Source: Ooceraea biroi
Lineage: Eukaryota; Arthropoda; Insecta; Hymenoptera; Formicidae
Direction of reading: 5' to 3'
Assembly: GCF_003672135.1 (NCBI RefSeq)
Contig: NC_039518.1
Span: 4,340,001-4,404,000 of the forward strand
Length of the DNA: 64,000 nt
Position 1 is the stretch's first letter. Each line of letters opens with the position of its first letter. Below, piece by piece: positions 32,807-42,800 of this stretch. A program made the translations under genes and the position numbers. The notes beneath the pieces were generated by a model, which was not told where the DNA came from, did not search any database, and saw only the letters and a program-made list of their open reading frames with translations.

Positions 32807-33812
32807 CCCTAGCACTCTGATGAATAACACTTAATCTCCTTTGAAGATCTTGCACAAAATTCACACTGTTTCCATCCTCTCCCGAAGGATGATCCCGCAA
32901 CAAATCCAGCGGTAGCCGAAGATCGTACCCACGACACATTTCGGCAGGCATCATCCCTGTGGTCTCCTGTTTCGATGATCGAAATGCCAGGAAGAACATT
33001 GGAACCCAGCGATCCCAATTCCGTTGATTCTCGGCTACAAACTTGGTAAGATAATTCAGGCTGGTCTGATGTTGACGCTCCACTTGCCCATCCGACTGCG
33101 GGTGTAACGGTGTTGTCCTCGTCTTCTTCATTTCTAGCAGCGCCGACATTTCTTTAAACAATCGGGATTCGAAGTTCCTCCCCTGATCCGTATGTAGCTC
33201 CAGGGGAATACTATGCCGAGAAAACACCTGCCCCACTAGCACCTCGGCGACTGTTATAGCCCGTTTGCTTTTCAACAGAACCGCCTTCGGCCACCTGGTG
33301 AAGCAATCTACGGCAACCAACAGATATTTATTCCTTGCCGACGTCACCGGGAGCGGACCTAGGATGTCTACCTGCATCCTCTCAAAAGGGCATCCGACGT
33401 TGTAAATCTGCAACGGAGACCTTCTCTTGGAAGCTGGGCCCTTCTTCGCGACACAAATCTTACATGAGGCACATCAATTTTCTACATCCGATTTACAGGT
33501 GGCCCAATAATACCGCTGTCGAATTTTCGTCAAGGTTTTGTTGACACCGAAATGTCCTCCAGTCGGGGAATCATGAGCCTCCTCCAAAATCTCAGTTACC
33601 CTTTCACGTGGAACGATGATTTGCAACCTACTACTCTCGGTCGGCTTCGGAGACACCCATCTCTTATAAAGAACTCCATCCTCCACAACTAAGGCGTCCC
33701 AATGCGAACGATAGATTTTCTCTGCAACCTCGTACGGAGCAACCTCCTGCCAGCTAGGACGCTGGTTGATCTCCTTAGCTTGTAAAAAGATGGAGATGAC
33801 CGGGTCACGCAA
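32807..33812 (-). pseudogene. Gypsy C integrase: zinc finger and catalytic core
   Basis: H2C2 finger region (EAHDSPTGGHFGVNKTL, then CASCKIC after a TGA at about 33474). The core has VDILGPLPV (Asp), LHTDQGRNFES (Asp) and PLHPQSDGQVERQHQT (Glu), then tail FVQDLQRRLSVIHQSAR. Gypsy B starts right there. One stop, otherwise largely open. Confidence 0.88.
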
Positions 33813-33837
33813 TTGGCTCGCCCGCCACTCAGACTGA

Positions 33838-34230
33838 CTATCCTTTGTAAAAACGATGCGACCAACGTTTTCTCCGTTGCTGTTCCTCTCCCGGTCTTCT
33901 ACCCTTTCGCAATATCGACAAGTCGTCTCCGCACTGGCCTTCTGGAAAGTCCATCCGCATTCTTATGAGCCTTGCCATTCCTGTAACAAACTTCGAAATC
34001 GTATTGCTGAAGGCGTTCCAGCCACCTCGCCAGCTGTCCCTCAAGATCTCGGAAGGACATTAGCCACTGCAAGGAAACATGATCTGTTCGAATAATAAAC
34101 CTCCGTCCGTATAAATAGTGATGGAAGGATTTAACCGCTAACAGTTCCCGCCTAGTCACGCAATAATTCCTCTCGGTTTTACTGAAAACGCGGCTAAAAT
34201 ACGCAATCACTCTCTCAGTTCCGTCTTGTA
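33838..34230 (-). pseudogene. Gypsy C RNase H
   Basis: TERVIAYFSRVFSKTERNYC, IIRTDHVSLQWLMSF and NADGLSRRP identify the RNase H of Ty3/gypsy. A frameshift near 33899 separates it from integrase. Upstream it is cut by the 28S block; its missing first strand (LDTDASDHGVGAVLS) lies at about 45438-45480. Confidence 0.88.
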
Positions 34231-34313
34231 CTCAGTTCCGTGGCGGCGCGAGCCGTCGTGGTCGTCCTCTTCGGCCACCATTCAACGCTCAGCTCAGAAC
34301 TGGCACGGACTAG

Positions 34314-34347
<34 letters not shown>

Positions 34348-34371
34348 CGATGGCCCTCGCGGGTGTTGACG

Positions 34372-34464
<93 letters not shown>
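34231..34464 (+). rRNA. 28S rRNA fragment upstream of the R2 site
   Basis: Recognisable 28S core sequence (GCTCAGAACTGGCACGGAC, AATCCGACTGTCTAATTAAA, GATTTCTGCCCAGTGCTCTG, TAACTATGACTCTCTTAAGG), ending exactly at the R2 target AAGG. The first about 45 bp are GC-rich variable-region sequence. The start is at a CTCAGTTCCGT repeat shared with the gypsy flank (34214 and 34231). Several differences from the conserved sequence suggest a pseudogene fragment. Confidence 0.92.
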
Positions 34465-35250
34465 CGGCAACAAGAGCTGAATACGCGGCAACAAGAGCAG
34501 AACTGACGCAACGAAGGCAGAGTGGCTAACTGCCCGCCCCACCAGCAACGGGGCACGAAGCGATCCACGGACCATCGCAAAGGCCGAATCACATGATTCA
34601 GGGTAAATGGGACACACGCTCGTCGTTGGGCTTGCCAGTCCACGACATGTACGGTCTCACGCGCCCTATTGGGTCGATTCCACTGGCATACGCGCCAGGC
34701 ACTCAAAGAGGAGTTAAAATGCTGTCTGTCGATGGTGAGCTGTGTGCCCTAGCAGAACTTCGCGTTCTGGGGCGGCCTGTACACAGCTCCGTATATCAGG
34801 ACGCTGCCTCGAAGGAGTGTGGTGCGTAGGAATCGGCCCGAAAGCTTGAAGCGCTCTGCTGTGGAACAGGCCACACAGTACGGGCGTGGATGGCTAGCCG
34901 GGACCCGGCCGTTACCCCGTTGGGTGGCGATTGGGTCTCGGCATTTTTCTTTTTGTGTGATTCGGCCACAAAGTGGAAAATAACACGCCGGCGGCGACTC
35001 CAAATAAACCGCCGCTACATCAAGAGAGGCCGCCACTCTCACAAAGGAAACCGCCAGAACATCAAAGGTTGCCGTCGCCTTTGAGATGCCGCATGGACAG
35101 AAAGGAAATCCGCAAATCCTCGCACTGTAAGAGCAAACGAGTCATAGTTACGGGTCGGTGAGGCGTCTCGGAGAGCCTCTCCCGACCAAGTCGTGCACCT
35201 ACCTCCTACTAAGGTCCCGCTGGAAACGCTACGTAAGGAGCGGCTAAACG

Positions 35251-38200
35251 GTGTACGGCGAAAATCATCGGAGCAACCCGGGCTCTGAGTCTGCTCTGGG
35301 GCAGAAGCGAGCGGTGGCATTCCGCACGGGGAACATCGCGGGCAGGGTTAGCACCCCTGTCCGCGTTAATATGATTGCTGTGAAGACTAGGAGCCAAGCC
35401 TCGGACGGCGAGGGAGCCGGCTCCGTTCCCTCGACGAGCAGACAGGGAGCCTCTAAAGAAGACCAAGCTGGACAAGAGGACGATGATTTTGAAATTTTAG
35501 TGCCGTTTGTGAGAAGGAGTTGTCAAAAGTGTCTCCGGAGTAAGAAAGGTAACTACATGGCGCTCAGCCTAAAGGATGAGATACGGCACGTGGCTGAGCG
35601 CCATGCAAACGCTGAAGTTACATTCAAGTGCGCCACATGTGATAAGCGATTCAGCAGAGAGCACCCGGCGCTTTGCCACATTCCAAAATGCCCAGGCCCC
35701 AAACGTGCAGGCAACGACGATAACCATAAATGCCGGGAATGTGGCAAAGCGTATAAAACGAAGTCGGGGCTGTCGCAACACGAACGGCACGCGCATCCCG
35801 CCACCCGAAACAAAGAGAGGGCAGGCGGTCTGGCGGGAGCGGAACCAAAGGCCAGGCAGGGCAAAGTATTCTCTGAACAAGAAGAAAGGAAAATGCTAGA
35901 GCTGGAAGTCGAGTTAAGGAAGGAGAAATTCATAGCGACAAAGATGGTGATACACCTGCCTGGCAAAACAGCCAAACAGATCCGAGACAAGAGAGGCACG
36001 GCGGCCTACAAGAGGAAGATGGAGGTAGCTCTAGCGCCATTCAGGACCCCGGATCAGAGCGAAGACGAGCATAGTGAAGAGGACGAAGCGGAAGCGGATG
36101 AGGAAGAGAAAGGAATAGATGCGCCCGAGGAGATTGACGAGCTGCCTGTCACTCCCGGGGATCCGCCGCATCAAACGGCCGACGAAACTGGTGCCGAGCG
36201 CGAAGCACAGACGCGCGAAGAAGCTTCGGCAACTCTCCAAGAGGCCGCATGGAGAGAAGAGGTAGCGAGATCAGTGTTGCGAGACATGGCCCCTGCCGCT
36301 ACCTCGGCCGAAGCAGCAGCTTGCGTCCAGCTGCTCAGAGGAGTCCTGGCGAACATAATTGAACAGCAGGGGCAGCTGCCGAGTGAAGAGGAGATGCGGA
36401 AAGTGGACGACCAAGTGGTGGAATACTTCGCAGAGAACAGCGTAGCGGCCAAAAGGAAAACGATAGCTGGCAAGAGGAAGAGAAGACGGAAAGGCCGAAT
36501 ACAGCAATACAGATACGCCAGGACTCAAGAGCTGTATAGGGAAAATCCAGGCCTCCTGGCTAAACATATAAGGGAGGGTATCGACTGTACTGAGCAGAAG
36601 AGGACAAAGTTGGAAACAGTCGATATCAAAGACCTATACAGCTCACTGTGGGAAACAAAAGCCCGCATTAACCTCCCAAAATTCGATGAAAGAGATCCGG
36701 AGAGGGGCTTGCAGGACGTCCTAACTCCGATCGTTAGTGGAGAGATAGACAAGAGAATATCTCGCACAAAAGCAAACGTAGCGGCGGGCCCGGATGGCTT
36801 AGTCAAACGGGACATAAGCAGCCGAACCGCAAGGGAAATCCTCCGACTATGGTACAACATCATAGAGGTCCGTGGCTATCAACCATCAGTCTGGAGGATT
36901 AATAGAACGACGCTTCTGCCGAAAGACGGCCAGGATCACACGCTGGTGAAAAATTACAGGCCGATCACGATAGGTTCCCTTCTGGCACGATTATACTGGG
37001 GGATCGTAGACCAGAAGCTACGGCGAAGCGTCACAATGAATCCACGCCAAAAAGGATTCACCTCCGAAGCCGGGTGCTTTAACAACGTGCACATCTTGAG
37101 CGAGTTGCTGCGGCACTCGAAAGTAACAGGAGGCCTGGTCGCAGTGCAATTGGACGTCTCCAAAGCGTTTGACACGATACCGCATGACATTATTGGAGAG
37201 GCACTGCGTAGAAAAGGGCTACCCGAGTTCGTGGTGCGGCTCGTGGTAGACTCTTACCGAGATGTGCACACGGTTATAAAGAACGGCGAGGAGGAGGTAG
37301 CAATAAAGATCCAGCGCGGGGTTAAGCAGGGAGACCCCTTATCACCATTAATATTCAACTTGGTGATGGAACCAATGTTGATAGCGCTGGAGAGTCAGCC
37401 GGGATATAGCATAGGACGTGAGCACAACACCTCAGTCCTAGCGTTTGCCGACGACATTATCTTGACGGCACGCACAGCACCACATGCTAAACATCTGCTA
37501 GGAGTTGCGGAAACATACCTAAAGGGGCTAGGTATGAGCATTTCAGCGGCCAAATGCGCTACTTTCCGCATAGTGGGCACCAAAGACTCCTGGTACCTAG
37601 CAGATCCCGGGCTGACTCTGAAGAGTGGAGAGAGTATTCCGTACGCGGATGCGGATACTGCGATCAAGTACCTAGGTGTGAAAATATCTCCTTGGGCAGG
37701 AATAGACATAAGGAGCCTCAAGCCTGATCTCTGCACAGCGCTACAGCGAGTTAAGAAGCTGGCGCTGAAACCACACCAAAAGGTAAATCTGATCTCCACT
37801 TACCTAGTCCCGCACTACCTGTATCAGTTAGTGCTGGCGTTACTGCCAGTCACGTTACTTAGGCAGCTTGACCAGGAGCTACGGGTAGTGGTTAGAGACA
37901 TTTACCACTTATCGCAGTCGACGGCCGACGGATTCATATACTGCGGTAAGAGAGACGGGGGACTAGGGTTCCCCAAGCTGGAAGCTTTGGTAGTGTGCTC
38001 CAGCTTGAGGACAGGCTTGAAATTTATCGGATCGACAGATCCAACGATGCGGGCTCTGGCAGACGACGCAGGCATGGTGAACCGTCTCAAGAGTCTGGCG
38101 AAGTCTGCCCGAATCAACTGGCCAGTGACCGAGCAGAACATCCGACAACATAAAGCGAGGGCCAAGGAGAAAGAGCTCGCATCATGGTCGGCTCTGGTGT

Positions 38201-38667
38201 CGCAAGGAAAGTCAGTGAAGTCCCACACTGACGATAAATTTGGAAATGCATGGCTGTACAATCCACAGCTCCTAAAGCCATGCAGATTCATAACGGCTCT
38301 GAAAATGCGCACCAACACTACCGCAAATCGAACAACTTTGCATAGAGCCGGCCTGGTGGCGGACGTTAAGTGTAGGAAATGCAAGACACAACCGGAGACA
38401 CTGGCGCACATTCTGGGGCAGTGCACATACATGAAGCAGCATACGATCCGCCGCCACGATGAGATCAAGGATCTCATCATAGAGACGATTACGAAAAGGG
38501 ACAAAGAGGTAGCGGTAACGAGGGAACCCACGTTTAAGATGGCCTCGGGCGGGAATCTCAAACCCGATCTGGTGATACAGAGCCAGAAAGGGATCCGCGT
38601 GGTCGACGTCACCGTCCGCCACGAGGACAACGATTACCTTGCTCAGGGACACAGAGACAAAATGTAA
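35251..38667 (+). CDS. R2 protein: three zinc fingers, Myb, RT and restriction-like endonuclease
   Basis: The open frame follows a TAA at 35245; the first ATG is at about 35371 (MIAVKTRSQA), so the true start is unsure, as often in R2. Three fingers: CQKC...H (residue about 90), CATCDKRFSREHPALCHIPKC, and CRECGKAYKTKSGLSQHERH, the arrangement of the R2-A clade. Myb-like region FSEQEERKMLELEV. RT has LDVSKAFDTIPHDI, GVKQGDPLSPLIFN and FADDIILTA (about 731). A CCHC (CRKCKTQPETLAHILGQC, about 1040) and endonuclease motif KPDLVI...VVDVTV (about 1103) follow. A TAA at 38665-38667 interrupts; the same frame then reads on to 38955 with VLPIVVGTRGAMPKETV, so one nonsense mutation removes about 95 residues. 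Confidence 0.93.
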   Translation: MYGENHRSNPGSESALGQKRAVAFRTGNIAGRVSTPVRVNMIAVKTRSQASDGEGAGSVPSTSRQGASKEDQAGQEDDDFEILVPFVRRSCQKCLRSKKGNYMALSLKDEIRHVAERHANAEVTFKCATCDKRFSREHPALCHIPKCPGPKRAGNDDNHKCRECGKAYKTKSGLSQHERHAHPATRNKERAGGLAGAEPKARQGKVFSEQEERKMLELEVELRKEKFIATKMVIHLPGKTAKQIRDKRGTAAYKRKMEVALAPFRTPDQSEDEHSEEDEAEADEEEKGIDAPEEIDELPVTPGDPPHQTADETGAEREAQTREEASATLQEAAWREEVARSVLRDMAPAATSAEAAACVQLLRGVLANIIEQQGQLPSEEEMRKVDDQVVEYFAENSVAAKRKTIAGKRKRRRKGRIQQYRYARTQELYRENPGLLAKHIREGIDCTEQKRTKLETVDIKDLYSSLWETKARINLPKFDERDPERGLQDVLTPIVSGEIDKRISRTKANVAAGPDGLVKRDISSRTAREILRLWYNIIEVRGYQPSVWRINRTTLLPKDGQDHTLVKNYRPITIGSLLARLYWGIVDQKLRRSVTMNPRQKGFTSEAGCFNNVHILSELLRHSKVTGGLVAVQLDVSKAFDTIPHDIIGEALRRKGLPEFVVRLVVDSYRDVHTVIKNGEEEVAIKIQRGVKQGDPLSPLIFNLVMEPMLIALESQPGYSIGREHNTSVLAFADDIILTARTAPHAKHLLGVAETYLKGLGMSISAAKCATFRIVGTKDSWYLADPGLTLKSGESIPYADADTAIKYLGVKISPWAGIDIRSLKPDLCTALQRVKKLALKPHQKVNLISTYLVPHYLYQLVLALLPVTLLRQLDQELRVVVRDIYHLSQSTADGFIYCGKRDGGLGFPKLEALVVCSSLRTGLKFIGSTDPTMRALADDAGMVNRLKSLAKSARINWPVTEQNIRQHKARAKEKELASWSALVSQGKSVKSHTDDKFGNAWLYNPQLLKPCRFITALKMRTNTTANRTTLHRAGLVADVKCRKCKTQPETLAHILGQCTYMKQHTIRRHDEIKDLIIETITKRDKEVAVTREPTFKMASGGNLKPDLVIQSQKGIRVVDVTVRHEDNDYLAQGHRDKM

Positions 38668-38955
38668 AAATATAGCCGACTGCTACCTCACCTGCGGCAC
38701 GAATTAGGAGCCGTGTCAGCAGAAGTCCTACCGATTGTGGTAGGAACGCGGGGAGCTATGCCCAAGGAGACGGTCCGGAACCTCGCAAAGTTAAATATAA
38801 CAGACCGTAAAACGCTGGTCACGATATCGATGATAGCGTTACGTAACTCCATCGAGCAATACCACATGTTCATGGATTACGATGCTCCCCGCAAGCCGAC
38901 GAGGGCCCCCAGCCTGTCGGATAAAACTTCCGACCCAATCAGCCTGCTAGCCTAA

Positions 38956-39016
38956 AGTGACGTCGAACCTTGACGAAATGGTACCGAGAGAGCGGGCCAT
39001 GATCACTATTTAGTAC

Positions 39017-39059
<43 letters not shown>

Positions 39060-39745
39060 TTCATCAGGTGGTACCGGGCATCGAGTCTCTCTACAACTCA
39101 TGTCGCAGGCCATCTGAATTTTACATGAAGACATCGGGAAGCCGGAACGCGAGGGCCTTTTACACCCAAGCGGGAAAGTGACCAACTTTTATATCTTCGA
39201 CAATGGCGCAAGCCGCATCAATACTACATCTATTTGGTGCGTAGGCTTAAGTATTAATATGTGGGATAGGCTAGCAGTGCGAGTCGTGCGGCCCGAAACC
39301 ACGAACGAGCGGGCCACGGCGGCAGAGCCGGGGAGCGTCTATCACGGACCGGACGCATCCCTGGGCGGGTACCTCCACGCGGTATTTCCCGGTAACGGGC
39401 GGTGTCGGGAGGCACCGTTCGGCTAACACCCGTTTCCTTAAAGTTAGAGGACTCTGTTATCGGCTAATTTTTCCTGCCCACGGCAAGAGTTCCCTGGTGG
39501 GTCAGTCAGACGGGTTTCACGCCGTGCTGGCACGGCCGGGTCGGAAGTCTAGATAGTACGAATACGAGCAAGGAAAAACGAGGGGAACAAAGTGTTAATT
39601 CTAGTTTGTATGTTGGGAGATCCGTGCAAATAGAGAGTACCACCAGCTAACTTGCCAGGTACTCTACGAGCCGGACTCCGTTGTTGCTGGTGACCATGCC
39701 GGGCCGAAACATGGAAAGTCCGCGGAGAACAAACCGTGCAGAAAA
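38956..39745 (+). other. R2 3' untranslated region with TTTA microsatellite
   Basis: Non-coding; 39011-39062 is a run of about 12 ATTT units. The region contains the structured RNA the R2 protein recognises in known R2 elements, but I did not fold it. Ends in A-rich GAAAA at the target. Confidence 0.7.
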
Positions 39746-39803
<58 letters not shown>

Positions 39804-39819
39804 ACTGTCCCTATCTACT
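39746..39819 (+). rRNA. 28S rRNA fragment between R2 and R1 sites (74 bp)
   Basis: TAGCCAAATGCCTCGTCATC to TGTCCCTATCTACT. 74 bp is the known spacing of the R2 and R1 insertion sites. The final 14 bp (39806-39819) is repeated after R1 at 45296-45309. Confidence 0.95.
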
Positions 39820-42800
39820 TTTTTGAAAATCATGACGGGTCTACTGCATCGTCGTGTGCTTCGGCCACGACGACTTCGAAAGCGCTACACCGCGACCACA
39901 CTAAACCTTGAATCCTCGAATACATAAGTGGTAGTGGTGTCATTTTCGCGTAACCCGGTCACAAACTCGAAAGAAACACGCCGCGGATGAGTGGTTTGAA
40001 TCCGTGGGATTGTGGTGCCTTGGATCATTGCGGAGTTTTGAATCCTCACGAAAGTGATGGAAACGGGACCCGGCCATGCCATTTTCAAACTCGAACTCCT
40101 TTGGGACTCGACCGTCCCCGGCCCCGTTGGGTCTATGCGGGAATGTCGTGGCAGAGGGCTTCCAACACCGCCATATGACATGGCGTCACTAAGTCCGACA
40201 CGGAACACCGTGGCTGTGTCGATCTCGGACCTGTGTGCTCCAAGAGAAATTGAAACTTTAGGCCGCAGTCAAGGGAAAGCAACACGCTGCGGCTAGCAAA
40301 GCAACACGCCGCGGCTGCTGGCAATCACCCCTCTTATACTGCTTCGCCACGGATCAATAAAGGATTCCAAAGTGGCCAATTCATTTATTTTCAGGAAGAA
40401 TGAGTGGATCGATGCGTGAGCGAGGGTGTGAGTGAAGAGCAAGGTGCTCGGAGTGATTCGGTGTGAGAATGGGTGCGAATGGGCCCCGGTCAAATCGTTA
40501 GCTAATATTCCCGGAAGACTAGTCAAGGGGGGGAGTAGTAGCCCCCCCGACCAGGAATCGAGGAGACGTTAGTACCTGGCACCTGCGGGCAGCCGTAGAG
40601 GTATGTGGGAGAACCGCTCGGAAGAGCCTTTGTTCGTCTGGAGCCAATTCTGGGGTTGAGGCTGATGTGTTAGGGCGGGGGAGTGGAGGATTAGTTGGTC
40701 GCTATTTTCCTCGTACCTGCAGCTGGGCAGAGTAAACCTGGCGTCGTCTAGCCTGAGGTTTGGGCCAGGCGCCTGTTCGGATCAGGTGCCGCCCTCTCGA
40801 TAGGGGTGACGTTAATCCTCTTGCGTCAAAATGGAGCGGGCCTATCCCGTAACTCTTTTCAGTAGAGCCAATGATGCCGATAGGGAGTGACCGCCTGACA
40901 AGCCGCTTCTCGGCTTCGGTATCCGTCGCTAGGATAAATTATCGACGGGGAAGTGGCCCCACCGCGTTGGGGCTCCCATGATGGGCGAACCGTCTTTCTT
41001 TTCTGCTTTGCTCATGTCTCTCTATCAAAATACGGTGAGGAAAAGTGCCCGCCTGCTCCAACGCTTCTGGACAGGTAGGGCCGCGGGAGGAGAAGCGGGG
41101 GCAGTTCCTGCCGTTGGCTCGCGCGCCTGCGTGGTTGCGCACTCGACGGTGGCCTCCAACTCCTCGAGAGCGCCTCGCCGTGCTGTGCACCCGCGCGTCC
41201 TGGGCGCCGAGCGCGGAGGAACACAGGCCCAAGGTTGCAGCCTTCATGCTGTCCGCGTTGTCTTAGAAAGATGCGATAGGCTAGTAGCGTTAAATAGGAA
41301 TATAGGTAGGACTTCCGGCCGAGCAGTCTTCAACTCGGCCAATCATCAGTCAAGATCCCGCGACCGCGCCGCGAACCCTCATACACCCCACACTCCATCA
41401 TTAGTTGTCACAACAGGTAGGTCTTCGGTTCCGACCGATTCTTCTCTCTTATCCACACCCACGGCCTCTGTGCCTGAAGAAAGGTTGGAAGTTGTATCCT
41501 CTCGAGCGTCGAAATTTCCGCTTAATACCACGGGAGTTAGGGTACTGCAGCTGAACATGCGTCGCTCGGCTGTAGTCACGGGTGAGGTGCGTCAGCTTGT
41601 GGCAGAAAAGCGACTTGACGTCCTGCTCTTGCAGGAACCATACGTCAGGAAGCAGAGCCACAGCCACACCTTCTATGGTTTAGGGACGGGAATGCGGATT
41701 GCCGCTGTACGCTCACACTATCCGTGGGCAGCGGTCGCGACCTGTAATCCCCATCTAGATATGACTTTCGTCTCCCAGCTTAGCACGACCCATTGCGCCT
41801 GTGCGGAAGTGCTGGCTCCCGGCTTCTCTCTCTATGTTGTATCCTGTTACTTCCAGTACAGCGACGAGATTGAGACGCACCTCAGGCACCTCGAGATGGT
41901 GTTTCATTCGCTGAGGGGGAAGAGAATTTTAGTGGCGGTAGATGCCAACGCGCGGTCGTCCCTCTGGGGTCCCCAGAGGACAGACGAGAGAGGGGCCAAG
42001 TTCGAGGACCTCATCCGGGCGTATGGCATGAGCGTTGTCAATCGCGCTGGCCAGCCGCCCACATACTGGGCGACAAGGGGTTCGTCATACATCGACGTAA
42101 CTCTGGCGTCGCCCGCCATGACCCAGTTCATCGGGGATTGGAACGTGCGGCGCGACTGGACGACCAGCGATCACAGCGCTGTGGATATTCGGTTGAGGGT
42201 GCCAAGAGCAACAACAGGCAGTGATGGGTGGGCAGGACCCACACGGTTCAACGTGCGTCGGGCCGATTGGGAAGTGTTCACCCAGAGCCTGTCCGATCTC
42301 TCGGGATCGCGGCTCGAAGCCCTTGACCCTGCATCCGCGAGTGAAGTTGAAGACATGGCGGTAACTCTAGCGAGAATCCTTACGGAGTCTTGCGAGGCCG
42401 CTATGCCGAGGAAGAAAATCTTTAGGAAGTCCAACCCGTGGTGGACACCGAACTTAACTGTTCTTAAGAAACGGCTATACCGGCTGAAGAGGAACCTGTA
42501 TCTTCACTGGGAACCTGACGATCCGACTTACCTCGACATTAAACGAGAATATCGCACGTCTTTGCGAAACTATTCCCGAGAGGTACAGAAGGCAAAAGTC
42601 GCGAGCTGGCGCAAATTCGTCACTCAGACTGGTAACAAGGAGCCTTGGGGCTTCATATACCAGCAACAGGCCGGTAAGCTAAAAGTAGGGAAGGTTTTGA
42701 GCACTCTTAGGCAAGGCAAAAACTCCACCATGACTTTGGAGGAGACTGCTAAATGCCTCTTGGATGTCCACGTTCCGGACGACCGGGAAGATAGGGATAC

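Larger units (their letters stand above)
34465..39745 (+). mobile_element. R2: R2 non-LTR retrotransposon at its 28S target site
   Basis: Inserted between CTCTTAAGG (ending 34464) and TAGCCAAATG (starting 39746), the exact R2 target, with no loss of 28S sequence. The 5' end has two 21-bp tandem units (CGGCAACAAGAGC...). One long ORF, then a 3' UTR with a TTTA microsatellite, ending GAAAA. Length 5.28 kb; 34465-35250 is 5' UTR, in which R2 elements usually fold an HDV-like ribozyme, not verified here. Confidence 0.95.
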
